Source of the DNA: Chryseobacterium rhizoplanae
GTDB taxonomy: Bacteria > Bacteroidota > Bacteroidia > Flavobacteriales > Weeksellaceae
Length of the DNA stretch: 64,000 nt
Assembly: GCF_900182655.1 (NCBI RefSeq)
Contig: NZ_FXTC01000009.1
Location: 124,001 to 188,000 of the forward strand
Direction: 5' to 3'
Shown here: piece after piece, positions 18,292-26,918 of the stretch
Layout: each line of letters starts with the position of its first letter
Numbering within the stretch: position 1 is the stretch's first letter
Notes under the pieces: model-generated
Seen by the model: only the letters and a program-made list of their open reading frames with translations
Database searches by the model: none
Told to the model about the DNA's origin: nothing
Made by a program: the position numbers and the translations under genes

Positions 18292-18498
18292 GTTTTCTGT
18301 TTTTGTTAGTTTACTTTCCGTCTTTTAAACAATCAACAACTTCTTTAGATGGGAGAAGCGTTTGGATGCTAAACGTAACGGGCAATTGGCGGTCTGCTTT
18401 TTGCTTTTGGCAATGGGCTTTTCGCCGAGATTAAGTTTAAAAAAAATTTAATACATTTCTGTAGGCAATAGCCATAAGCCATCTGCCAACGAGAAATC
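18292..18498 (-). promoter_or_regulatory. Structured rpsI-rpsB intergenic leader
   Basis: 207 bases within a ribosomal-protein operon. On the minus strand TTGGCAGATGG (18489-18479) can pair with CCATTGCCAA (18416-18407) with a single bulge, bracketing an A+T-rich loop. More GGCAAT/TTGGC elements recur at 18381-18390 and 18464-18473. S2 leaders are known autoregulatory sites in other bacteria; that this one is such a site is inference. No clear TAnnTTTG element was found in it. Confidence 0.4.
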
Positions 18499-18885
18499 TT
18501 AACGTTTTGAGAATTGGAATCTCTTTCTTGCTTTTTTCTGACCTGGCTTCTTTCTTTCCACCATTCTTGCGTCTCTTGTAAGTAAACCAGCTGGTTTCAA
18601 TGCTAATCTGAATTCAGCGTTGATTTCGCATAAAGCTCTTGAAATACCTAATCTGATAGCTTCTGCCTGACCTGTATTACCACCACCGAATACGTTTACG
18701 GTAACGTCATACTGACCAACAGTCTCAGAAAGGATAAACGGTTGGTTTAATTTGTAAACCATCACGTCTGTAGAGAAATATTCTTTAGCATCTTTACCGT
18801 TTACTGTAATAACACCAGAACCTGGTCTTACATAAACTCTTGCTACAGAAGTTTTTCTTCTTCCGATTTTGTGAACTATAGACAT
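18499..18885 (-). CDS. rpsI: 30S ribosomal protein S9
   Basis: Ribosomal protein uS9, 128 residues, of the small-subunit head. It contains G-R-R-K-T-S-V-A-R-V and G-G-G-x-x-G-Q-A-x-A-I-R-L-G-I-S-R-A-L. The C-terminal tail R-K-R-F-Q-F-S-K-R reaches the P-site tRNA in known structures. It lies 6 bases after rplM in the conserved rplM-rpsI pair. Confidence 0.98.
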   Translation of the reverse strand: MSIVHKIGRRKTSVARVYVRPGSGVITVNGKDAKEYFSTDVMVYKLNQPFILSETVGQYDVTVNVFGGGNTGQAEAIRLGISRALCEINAEFRLALKPAGLLTRDARMVERKKPGQKKARKRFQFSKR

Positions 18886-18891
18886 AATTAA

Positions 18892-19347
18892 TTATTTAAA
18901 TTCGTTAACATTAATTGTTTTAGGCTGTTGAGCTTCATGTTTGTGCTCAGTTCCTTCATATAAATAAAGGTTCTTAAGGATAGCAGCTCCTAATCTGTTT
19001 TTAGGCAACATACCTTTTACAGATTTCTCTAATACCTTTAAAGAATCTTTCTTTTGAAGTTCAGCCGCAGTCATAGACTTCTGTCCACCAGGATATCCTG
19101 TATGCCAGATATAAGTCTTATCAGCCCACTTGTTTCCGGAAAGTGTAATTTTCCCAGCATTCAAAACGATCACGTTATCACCACAATCTACGTGAGGTGT
19201 AAAGTTCGTTTTGTGCTTACCTCTCAAAATCTTTGCAACCGTAGAAGCTAGTCTACCTAACGGCTGTCCTTCAGCGTCTACCACAACCCATTCTTTATTC
19301 GCAGTAGCTTTGTTCGCTGAAACAGTTTTGTAACTTAATGTATTCAC
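18892..19347 (-). CDS. rplM: 50S ribosomal protein L13
   Basis: Ribosomal protein uL13, 151 residues, of the large subunit. It has W-V-V-V-D-A-E-G-Q-P-L-G-R-L-A-S, L-R-G-K-H-K-T-N-F-T-P-H-V-D-C-G-D and G-M-L-P-K-N-R-L-G. It is first in the rplM-rpsI-rpsB operon and is preceded by a near-consensus promoter. Confidence 0.98.
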   Translation of the reverse strand: MNTLSYKTVSANKATANKEWVVVDAEGQPLGRLASTVAKILRGKHKTNFTPHVDCGDNVIVLNAGKITLSGNKWADKTYIWHTGYPGGQKSMTAAELQKKDSLKVLEKSVKGMLPKNRLGAAILKNLYLYEGTEHKHEAQQPKTINVNEFK

Positions 19348-19393
19348 ACGTTTTAGTTAAAGATTAAACATAATTTACCCCTAAAAGGGTGTG

Positions 19394-19425
19394 CAAAGGT
19401 ACAAATTATTTTTGTAACCCAAAAA
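19394..19425 (-). promoter_or_regulatory. Promoter of the rplM-rpsI-rpsB operon
   Basis: Minus-strand TACCTTTG (19401-19394) is a perfect -7 element. Upstream, TTTTTGGG (19425-19418) supplies a -33 TTTG at the usual spacing of about 18 bases. Confidence 0.75.
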
Positions 19426-19696
19426 CATATTTTATTTTATCTATATAATCAGGTCCACACACCCCTATATCAATAGATTTTAACACTATTATAATTTTGG
19501 CATGCATCTTGTAAATTGTTGTGGCGATGAAAAAAAACGCTTAGACGATTCTAAAAACACAAATGATACAGCAAAGAGTTCATTCCCTCAACTCTTTCTT
19601 TTATTAAGTTTACTTTAAAGATTTCCGTAAAACACATTAATATAATTACAGTTTCATTGAAATAATTATATTTGCGTCAATCATATTCCATAATTC
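19426..19696. other. Intergenic region between rplM and the DUF3667 gene
   Basis: A+T-rich. It holds a sigma-54-like TGGCATGCATCTTGTA (19498-19513, with T in place of the conserved -12 C) and the -7 element of the next gene at 19667-19674. A 38-codon frame at 19502-19618 is not supported as a gene. Confidence 0.5.
19667..19674 (+). promoter_or_regulatory. -7 promoter element of the DUF3667 gene
   Basis: TATATTTG matches TAnnTTTG, 22 bases before the ATG. Confidence 0.65.
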
Positions 19697-20809
19697 ATGA
19701 GCCACGGAAAACTAAGAGATGATAAAACCTGCCTGAACTGCGGACATCAGGTTGATGAAAGGTTTTGCCCACACTGCGGACAGGAAAATATTGAAAGCAG
19801 ACAGCCCTTTCATTTTCTCTTTACCCATTTCATTGAGGATTTCACCCATTATGACGGACAGTTTTGGAAAACCATGCAGTATCTGTTTACCCGTCCGGGA
19901 ACACTCACCAAAGAATACCTGGCTGGTAAAAGACAACTGTATGTAGCTCCTGTAAAGCTGTATATATTTATAAGTTTCATCACATTCTTTCTACCCAACA
20001 TCTTACCTCACGCCAAGGAGGAAGCAGAAAGACCAAGCCAGATAAAAAAAGAAACAAAGGCAAAAAAGCCAAAAGAAATTTCACAAGACATTGTAAAAGA
20101 TTTACAAAAAGAAGGTGTTCTGTCCCATGAAGTAGCAACAAATACTCAAAAGGTGTTGGATACTTTAAAAACTTTGGATACCCTAAAAATTAAAGACACC
20201 CGGGAAAAGACTGAACTTTTTGACCGTACGTTCGATACGAAAGAAGAGTCTATTATGAATGCCTATACAATAAAACAGTATGATTCTATACTTGCAAAGG
20301 ATAAAACAGGGATATATTCATTAGCGAGACCCCTGGCAGAAAAAGCTTTTTCTTTAAAGGAAGAAGGATACAGCAAACATCAGATCTGGGAAAAATATAA
20401 AGACAATTTCATTCATACGATTCCTAAAGCGCTCTTTGTATACCTTCCTATATTTGCATTCTTTTTATGGCTGTTCCATAACAAGAAAAAATGGTGGTAC
20501 TTTGACCACGGTATATTTACCCTTCACTATTTCTCTTTCCTTTTATTAGGAATATTAGTATTTATAGTAGGAGAAAAGATAACAAGTTATCTACCGGACA
20601 GTAATTGGCTTACCCTGTTATATGTTTTAGCCTGTTTAGGACTATCCGCCTATATGACGATCTATTTCTTTGTTGCCCATCACAGGGTATATGAAACAAA
20701 AAAAAGAACGAGTATACTGAAAGGGTTGCTACTATTTATTATTAACTATATCGGATTACTCCTGATGTTTATGGTACTGATGTACCTAAGCTTTGTTATG
20801 CTTCATTAA
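19697..20809 (+). CDS. DUF3667 zinc-ribbon membrane protein
   Basis: A 370-residue protein. The N-terminus has a zinc ribbon, C-x2-C at 12/15 and C-x2-C at 24/27, followed by the DUF3667 core (H-Y-D-G-Q-F-W-K-T, F-T-R-P-G-T-L-T-K-E-Y-L-x-G-K-R) and a first membrane segment (about 92-107). A charged, Lys-rich cytoplasmic or periplasmic domain fills about 108-250, and three or four further membrane segments lie between about 250 and 370. The family is widespread in Bacteroidota and of unknown function. Its last 4 bases overlap the convergent next gene. Confidence 0.85.
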   Translation: MSHGKLRDDKTCLNCGHQVDERFCPHCGQENIESRQPFHFLFTHFIEDFTHYDGQFWKTMQYLFTRPGTLTKEYLAGKRQLYVAPVKLYIFISFITFFLPNILPHAKEEAERPSQIKKETKAKKPKEISQDIVKDLQKEGVLSHEVATNTQKVLDTLKTLDTLKIKDTREKTELFDRTFDTKEESIMNAYTIKQYDSILAKDKTGIYSLARPLAEKAFSLKEEGYSKHQIWEKYKDNFIHTIPKALFVYLPIFAFFLWLFHNKKKWWYFDHGIFTLHYFSFLLLGILVFIVGEKITSYLPDSNWLTLLYVLACLGLSAYMTIYFFVAHHRVYETKKRTSILKGLLLFIINYIGLLLMFMVLMYLSFVMLH

Positions 20810-21138
20810 TTTCTAAGGGATTTATTTCCTCTGAAGCTTGCAAATAAATAATACGCAACGAAAACGGTAGAAAATTTCAGGATAGAAGGAATCGCTAATT
20901 CAAGATTAAAAATTAAAGCTCCTACAAGAACAAGAATTCCCATCCCTACAAATGACAGCCCTAATTTCTTAGGCAGCGAAAAATTGGGTGTGTCCAGATA
21001 ATAGGCAAGTCCCCAGGCAGAACCAAAGGCCACAGCATAATAAATATCAAGTCCGATATTCTCTGAACTTAAAAAGAAATAATTGATCAGGAAGCTAATT
21101 ATGGTTCCTAATCCGAAGTACATCAAAGCTTTTTGCAT
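20806..21138 (-). CDS. Small four-helix membrane protein
   Basis: 110 residues from M-Q-K-A-L-M-Y-F, with about four membrane segments (roughly 5-22, 30-47, 57-78, 84-100) and a short basic tail. The longer frame to 21282 is rejected because a perfect -7 element lies inside the extension. No family name can be given with confidence. It converges on the DUF3667 gene with a 4-base overlap. Confidence 0.65.
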   Translation of the reverse strand: MQKALMYFGLGTIISFLINYFFLSSENIGLDIYYAVAFGSAWGLAYYLDTPNFSLPKKLGLSFVGMGILVLVGALIFNLELAIPSILKFSTVFVAYYLFASFRGNKSLRN

Positions 21139-21156
21139 GTCTGTAAAAATATTCTG

Positions 21157-21164
21157 CAAAAGTA
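21157..21164 (-). promoter_or_regulatory. -7 promoter element of the small membrane protein
   Basis: Minus-strand TACTTTTG matches TAnnTTTG, 18 bases before the ATG at 21138. It decides the start. Confidence 0.65.
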
Positions 21165-21352
21165 GAGAATTTAATTTGAGAATGTAAAGATGGGTGTCTT
21201 TGAAAACGAAGTCACTGCAACTTGTTTTAACTCTGTGGTTTCCCAACTTTCCAGGTATCCAACCCAAAAAGGGGATATACAATTAAATAAATACAATCAA
21301 TCAACTGACAATCAAAAGGATAAAATCAAACACGCGGTTCTTTTTTTATTGT

Positions 21353-21360
21353 TATATTTG
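21353..21360 (+). promoter_or_regulatory. -7 promoter element of icmF
   Basis: TATATTTG matches TAnnTTTG, 27 bases before the ATG. Confidence 0.65.
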
Positions 21361-21387
21361 AGAACTTAGAAACTTTCTAGAATTTTT

Positions 21388-24300
21388 ATGGAAACCCAAA
21401 AATATACTCCAACCAACAAGGTAAGAATCGTAACTGCTGCCTCATTATTTGATGGGCATGATGCTGCGATCAATATTATGCGTCGTGTTATTCAGGGAAC
21501 AGGATGCGAAGTGATCCATTTAGGACACGATAAATCAGCAGAGGAAGTTGTAAATACAGCAATCCAGGAAGATGCCAATGCTATTGCATTAACTTCATAT
21601 CAGGGAGGTCACACAGAATATTTCAAATATATCTATGACCTTTTGAGAGAAAAAAATTCACCACAGATCAAAATTTTTGGCGGCGGCGGCGGTGTAATTC
21701 TTCCGGAAGAGATCAAAGACCTGATGTCTTATGGAATAGACAGAATTTATTCTCCGGATGACGGCCGTGAACTCGGGCTTCAGGGAATGATTGATGATCT
21801 TGTACACAGATCAGATTTTGCAACAGGAAAAGATGTAACTGCAAAAGATCTGGATGCCATCAGCTTTGAAAACTCAACAAGCATCGCCAGCATTATCTCT
21901 GCTGTTGAAAACTTCTCAGAAGAAAAACCTGAGCTTGTAAAAGCAATTGATGAAAAGTCTAAAGATTTAACCATTCCAATTATTGGTATTACAGGTACCG
22001 GAGGAGCTGGTAAATCTTCTTTAACAGATGAATTGGTAAGACGTTTCTTACGTTCAAATACTGATAAAAAAATCGCCATTATCTCCATTGACCCTTCGAA
22101 AAAGAAAACCGGAGGGGCTTTATTAGGAGACAGAATCCGTATGAACGCGATCAACGATCCTAGAGTTTATATGCGTTCTATGGCCACCAGAGAAAATAAC
22201 GTTTCCGTTTCTCCATTCATTCATTCTGCATTGAATGTACTGAAGCTGGCTCATCCTGATGTCATCATCCTTGAAACGTCAGGGATCGGACAGTCTGGTT
22301 CAGAAGTTTCAGATTTTGCCGATGTTTCTATGTATGTAATGACTCCTGAATATGGAGCGTCTACACAGCTGGAAAAAATCGACATGCTAGACTACGCAGA
22401 TCTTGTAGCCTTAAACAAATCTGACAAAAGAGGAGCTCTTGATGCTCTTCAGGCTGTAAGAAAACAGTTCCAGAGAAACCACCTTCTATGGGAAAGCCCA
22501 TTGGAAGACATGCCTGTATATGCTACAAAAGCATCTCAGTTTAATGACCACGGAACAACGGAACTATACAACAGGTTAATTTCTAAAGTAAACGAAAAAT
22601 TTGCTGATTTAAAACTAAACGCATTTGTAGAGCAGGAAATCACAGACGAGGTAACCATTATTCCACCAAAAAGAGTTCGTTACCTTTCTGAAATCGTTGA
22701 AAACAACAAACAATATGACGCCAATATTGAAAAGCAGGCTGAACTGGCCAGAACAATGTATCATATTGAAGGCGTAAAAAATATAATTTCCAATGAGGTT
22801 TTGGATGCTGAATATCAAAAGGCAGAAAAACACCTTCAACAGGAAAATATAGACTTCCTGAAAACCTGGGATGATACGAAAAAAGCTTTCCAGGCAGAAT
22901 TCTATTCTTATTTTGTAAGAGGAAAAGAGATTAAGGTAGAAACTTCCACAGAATCTTTATCCCATTTGAGAATTCCAAAAATTGCATTGCCAAAATACAC
23001 TGACTGGGGTGATCTGATCAAATGGAAAGGACAAGAAAACCTTCCGGGAAGCTTCCCTTATACGGCGGGAATTTATCCGTTCAAGAGAACTGGTGAAGAT
23101 CCGACAAGGATGTTTGCGGGAGAAGGAGGCCCCGAAAGAACCAATAGAAGATTCCATTATGTTTCTGCAGAAATGCCTGCAAAACGTTTATCCACAGCTT
23201 TTGACTCTGTAACATTATATGGTCAGGATCCTGCTTTACCACCGGATATTTACGGAAAAATCGGAAATGCAGGGGTTTCTATCGCGACATTGGATGATGC
23301 TAAAAAATTGTATTCCGGATTTGATCTGGTGAATGCACTGACTTCAGTTTCAATGACCATCAACGGTCCTGCACCAATGCTACTGGCTTTCTTTATGAAT
23401 GCTGCCATCGATCAGAATGTTGAAAAATATATCAAAGAAAACGGTTTAGAAGCTAAAGTAGAGGCTAAACTTAAGGAAAAATTTGACGATAAAGGTTTAG
23501 AAAGACCCAAATACAAAGGTGAACTTCCTCCATCCAATAATGGTTTAGGATTACAGCTTTTAGGATTAACGGGTGATGAAGTAATTCCTGCAGATGTATA
23601 TGCAGAAATTAAGGCTAAAACGATTGCTACCGTTCGTGGTACCGTTCAGGCTGACATCTTAAAAGAAGACCAGGCTCAGAATACATGTATCTTCTCTACT
23701 GAATTTGCCCTTAGACTCATGGGTGACGTTCAGGAATATTTCATCAGAGAGAAGGTGAGAAACTTCTACTCTGTGTCCATTTCAGGATATCATATTGCTG
23801 AAGCAGGAGCAAACCCTGTTTCTCAGTTAGCATTTACACTGGCCAACGGTTTCACTTATGTGGAATATTACTTAAGCCGTGGAATGGATATCAATGATTT
23901 TGCACCAAACTTATCTTTCTTCTTCTCCAACGGTATCGACCCTGAGTATTCAGTAATCGGGCGTGTGGCAAGGAGAATCTGGGCAAAAGCTATGAAATTA
24001 AAATACGGAGCTGACGAAAGAAGCCAGATGCTGAAATACCACATCCAGACTTCAGGACGTTCTCTGCACGCTCAGGAAATTGATTTCAATGATATCAGAA
24101 CAACTCTTCAGGCGCTGTATGCAATCTATGATAACTGTAACTCACTCCACACCAATGCTTATGATGAAGCAATCACGACTCCTACTGAGCAATCGGTAAG
24201 AAGAGCGATGGCAATCCAGTTAATCATCAATAAAGAATTAGGATTGGCTAAAAACGAAAATCCGCTTCAGGGATCATTTATCATTGAAGAATTAACGGAT

Positions 24301-24735
24301 CTTGTGGAAGAAGCTGTATATACAGAATTCGACAGAATCACAGAAAGAGGCGGTGTTCTTGGAGCAATGGAAACAATGTATCAGCGTTCAAAAATCCAGG
24401 AAGAATCTATGCATTACGAATGGTTGAAACACACAGGTGAATATCCGATTATCGGGGTAAATACTTTCTTAGGAAAAGACGGTTCACCAACTGTTTTACC
24501 AGGAGAAGTTATCCGTTCTACAGAAGAGGAAAAACAGGCACAGATTGAATCTCTGCACAACTTCCAGCAAGCAAACGACAGCAGATCTGAAGAAGCTCTG
24601 AAACAACTTCAACATGCAGCCATCAACCAGCAAAACTTATTTGAAGTGATGATGGATGCTGTAAAATACTGTTCTTTAGGACAAATTACCAATGCCTTAT
24701 TTGAAGTGGGTGGTAAATACAGAAGAAACATGTAG
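21388..24735 (+). CDS. icmF: Fused acyl-CoA mutase IcmF (isobutyryl-CoA mutase / G-protein chaperone fusion)
   Basis: A 1115-residue coenzyme B12 enzyme. An N-terminal B12-binding domain has the D-x-H motif at residues 22-24 (F-D-G-H-D-A-A). It is followed by a MeaB/ArgK-type GTPase with Walker A G-T-G-G-A-G-K-S at 203-210 and a D-P-S-K-K-K-T-G-G-A-L-L-G-D-R-I-R-M segment. The C-terminal mutase TIM barrel (about 560-1115) carries R-M-F-A-G-E-G and Y-G-Q-D-P. This cobalamin-GTPase-mutase order defines IcmF, which interconverts isobutyryl-CoA and n-butyryl-CoA (some members act on pivalyl- or isovaleryl-CoA). A classic methylmalonyl-CoA mutase would lack the inserted GTPase. No other B12 genes are nearby. 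Confidence 0.93.
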   Translation: METQKYTPTNKVRIVTAASLFDGHDAAINIMRRVIQGTGCEVIHLGHDKSAEEVVNTAIQEDANAIALTSYQGGHTEYFKYIYDLLREKNSPQIKIFGGGGGVILPEEIKDLMSYGIDRIYSPDDGRELGLQGMIDDLVHRSDFATGKDVTAKDLDAISFENSTSIASIISAVENFSEEKPELVKAIDEKSKDLTIPIIGITGTGGAGKSSLTDELVRRFLRSNTDKKIAIISIDPSKKKTGGALLGDRIRMNAINDPRVYMRSMATRENNVSVSPFIHSALNVLKLAHPDVIILETSGIGQSGSEVSDFADVSMYVMTPEYGASTQLEKIDMLDYADLVALNKSDKRGALDALQAVRKQFQRNHLLWESPLEDMPVYATKASQFNDHGTTELYNRLISKVNEKFADLKLNAFVEQEITDEVTIIPPKRVRYLSEIVENNKQYDANIEKQAELARTMYHIEGVKNIISNEVLDAEYQKAEKHLQQENIDFLKTWDDTKKAFQAEFYSYFVRGKEIKVETSTESLSHLRIPKIALPKYTDWGDLIKWKGQENLPGSFPYTAGIYPFKRTGEDPTRMFAGEGGPERTNRRFHYVSAEMPAKRLSTAFDSVTLYGQDPALPPDIYGKIGNAGVSIATLDDAKKLYSGFDLVNALTSVSMTINGPAPMLLAFFMNAAIDQNVEKYIKENGLEAKVEAKLKEKFDDKGLERPKYKGELPPSNNGLGLQLLGLTGDEVIPADVYAEIKAKTIATVRGTVQADILKEDQAQNTCIFSTEFALRLMGDVQEYFIREKVRNFYSVSISGYHIAEAGANPVSQLAFTLANGFTYVEYYLSRGMDINDFAPNLSFFFSNGIDPEYSVIGRVARRIWAKAMKLKYGADERSQMLKYHIQTSGRSLHAQEIDFNDIRTTLQALYAIYDNCNSLHTNAYDEAITTPTEQSVRRAMAIQLIINKELGLAKNENPLQGSFIIEELTDLVEEAVYTEFDRITERGGVLGAMETMYQRSKIQEESMHYEWLKHTGEYPIIGVNTFLGKDGSPTVLPGEVIRSTEEEKQAQIESLHNFQQANDSRSEEALKQLQHAAINQQNLFEVMMDAVKYCSLGQITNALFEVGGKYRRNM

Positions 24736-24766
24736 TCCGCAACTGGACATACATTTTTTATAAATT

Positions 24767-24800
24767 AAACCTCAAAGGATTTCTTTGAGGTTTTTTTTAT
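24767..24800 (+). terminator. Intrinsic terminator after icmF
   Basis: AAACCTCAAAG pairs with CTTTGAGGTTT across GATTT and is followed by a T-run. It isolates the next module from icmF transcription. Confidence 0.9.
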
Positions 24801-24824
24801 TACTTTAGAAAAAATAAAATAACC

Positions 24825-26918
24825 ATGAGTTTTAAATTAATTGCAATACAACCCTTACATGGACATAATGCAAATTTTATAAAAAATTTACATCCAAATA
24901 CAGTTTATCAGTTTTATAGTGATTATCAATTTAATAAAAATAAATCAGGAAATATAACCGAAGTTATTTATAAAGAAAGAGTTCCTAAAAGCCTTTACGA
25001 GGAAAAAGTAAACATTTCAGCTATTGTTGGTAAAAATGGGAGTGGCAAAAGTGCTTTAGTTGAATTATTATACGTGACTTTTTATAAAATTTCGAGAATA
25101 CTTGAAATTCTAGATGCTGAAGAGACTGATTTTTCAGAAATTGAAGATTTTAAACCTGAAATCTTCGAAATTGCGTTTGGGCATTTTAAACAAATATTTG
25201 AAAATAAGACTATTGAAAATAGAGACTCAAACCTTAAAGAGTCTGCAAAAAATTTAGTTGGGAATTTAAATAGATTTACAAGACCAAAGACAAAGTTTAA
25301 AGAATATGATAAATACACTACAGATTTAGGTATTAATATTTTCTATGAAATTGAAAATGAAATCTTTTGTTTAGGTATTAAAGAAGAGTCATTATTTCTT
25401 TTTTCCTACACTAATGGTACAATAGATATTTCCACTAAAATCAAGTTAAGAGAAAATGCTAAAAAAATATTCTACAACTTAGTTATTAATTACTCAATAT
25501 ATGGATTAAATTCTGAAGAATCTGGAAATTGGATTGAAAAATTATTTCACAAAAATGATTCATATCAAACACCTATTGTAATAAATCCTTTTAGAGATAA
25601 GGGAAATATAGATATTAACACTGAAAATTATCTAGTTAGACAAAGATTACTTGCAATTGTCTTCAGTAAAGAAATTATTCATTCTAATGAATTAATTGAA
25701 AACAAAACTATCCAAAAAATAAAATTTAGATATCGTAATAAATCTAATTATGAGTATAATTTAAATGAACCAACCTTTATAAATAACATTTTTCCCAAAC
25801 TATATCAAAAATTTTTTAATGAGGTATTTATTGATTATAAACAAGAAACTATTTATCAAGAAAGTGTCATATATATAATTAACAAGATTTGTTCTATTAC
25901 TGAAAGATATAATACTTTTTCCGAATTTAAAGATTTTGATTCTGGAGATGAAGAGCAATTGGAAGGTTTAGTTAATTTATTATATGAAGACAGAAGTCAT
26001 ATCACATTAAAATTAAGGCAAGCATTAAATTTTTATAAATATCAAAACTATATAGATTCTCAAACCGTTAATTTACAAGAATATAATCAAGAGTATACAT
26101 TTAAAGAAATATTTGATAAGATAAACAGCCAAATAACTTTACCTGATGATCATTTATTTACATATTTAATAGAATATCTACCTCCATCATTTATTGATAT
26201 TGAATTATATTTTGATGAAGATGAAAATAATTCTTTATCGAATTTAAGTTCTGGCGAAAAACAAAGAATTTATAGTCTTAATTCGATTATCTACCATCTA
26301 AGAAATTTACTATCAGTCAATTTTAATAGAAAAAAAGAAGATTTAATAATATATAGTAACTTTAATATTATCCTTGATGAAATCGAACTATATTATCACC
26401 CTGAGCAACAAAAATCTTTTGTAAAAGATTTGTTAGATTATATAAAAAAAATAGACTTTAAAGACCTTTATAAGGACTACATTCCAAATATAAATATTTT
26501 ATTCATAACTCATTCACCTTTTATACTTTCTGATATTCCGAAACAGAATGTTTTATTTCTAAAAAAAGGATTGCCAAGTGAAGATTTTTCAAATAAAAAT
26601 ACATTTGGAGCAAATATCAATGATTTATTATCTAATAGTTTTTTCTTTGAACATAATGATAGTAAACTTTTGATGGGTGAATTTGCAAAAAACAAAATTA
26701 ATGAAATAATTGATTGGCTTAATGAAAAAGAAGTATCATCTGAAAACAAAAAAGAGTATAAAAGAATTATAGATTTAATTGATGAACCACTGCTAAAAAA
26801 TAAACTTGAAGAAATGTATTTTTCTCGCTTTCCAAATGAGTTTGATGAAAAACTTGAAATTGAAAAACTAAAAGTGAGAGCTATTGAATTAGGTCTAAAA
26901 ATTAAAGAAAATGATTAA
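24825..26918 (+). CDS. AAA-family ATPase of a Septu-like defence module (PtuA-like)
   Basis: A 697-residue SMC/ABC-type ATPase of the AAA_21/AAA_15 group. Walker A G-K-N-G-S-G-K-S is at 69-76, the signature L-S-S-G-E at 474-478, Walker B I-I-L-D-E with D518/E519, and the switch I-T-H-S with His near 563. About 400 residues separate the halves of the ATPase, forming the arm region. It overlaps the HNH gene by 8 bases, so the two are translationally coupled. An ATPase paired with an HNH nuclease is the layout of Septu (ptuA/ptuB), and of the effectors of some retrons. The gene is clearly more A+T-rich than icmF or the gene at 27851, which fits horizontal gain. The exact Septu subtype is unresolved. 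Confidence 0.8.
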   Translation: MSFKLIAIQPLHGHNANFIKNLHPNTVYQFYSDYQFNKNKSGNITEVIYKERVPKSLYEEKVNISAIVGKNGSGKSALVELLYVTFYKISRILEILDAEETDFSEIEDFKPEIFEIAFGHFKQIFENKTIENRDSNLKESAKNLVGNLNRFTRPKTKFKEYDKYTTDLGINIFYEIENEIFCLGIKEESLFLFSYTNGTIDISTKIKLRENAKKIFYNLVINYSIYGLNSEESGNWIEKLFHKNDSYQTPIVINPFRDKGNIDINTENYLVRQRLLAIVFSKEIIHSNELIENKTIQKIKFRYRNKSNYEYNLNEPTFINNIFPKLYQKFFNEVFIDYKQETIYQESVIYIINKICSITERYNTFSEFKDFDSGDEEQLEGLVNLLYEDRSHITLKLRQALNFYKYQNYIDSQTVNLQEYNQEYTFKEIFDKINSQITLPDDHLFTYLIEYLPPSFIDIELYFDEDENNSLSNLSSGEKQRIYSLNSIIYHLRNLLSVNFNRKKEDLIIYSNFNIILDEIELYYHPEQQKSFVKDLLDYIKKIDFKDLYKDYIPNINILFITHSPFILSDIPKQNVLFLKKGLPSEDFSNKNTFGANINDLLSNSFFFEHNDSKLLMGEFAKNKINEIIDWLNEKEVSSENKKEYKRIIDLIDEPLLKNKLEEMYFSRFPNEFDEKLEIEKLKVRAIELGLKIKEND

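Noticed and set aside
19502..19618. A 38-codon frame (starting M-H-L-V-N-C-C-G) between rplM and the DUF3667 gene
   Set aside because: It has no promoter element of the usual kind, its composition matches the intergenic DNA, and no family was recognised.
24736..24824. A retron non-coding RNA and reverse transcriptase for the Septu-like module
   Set aside because: Only 89 bases separate icmF from the ATPase gene and most are a terminator. No reverse transcriptase frame is present in the window.
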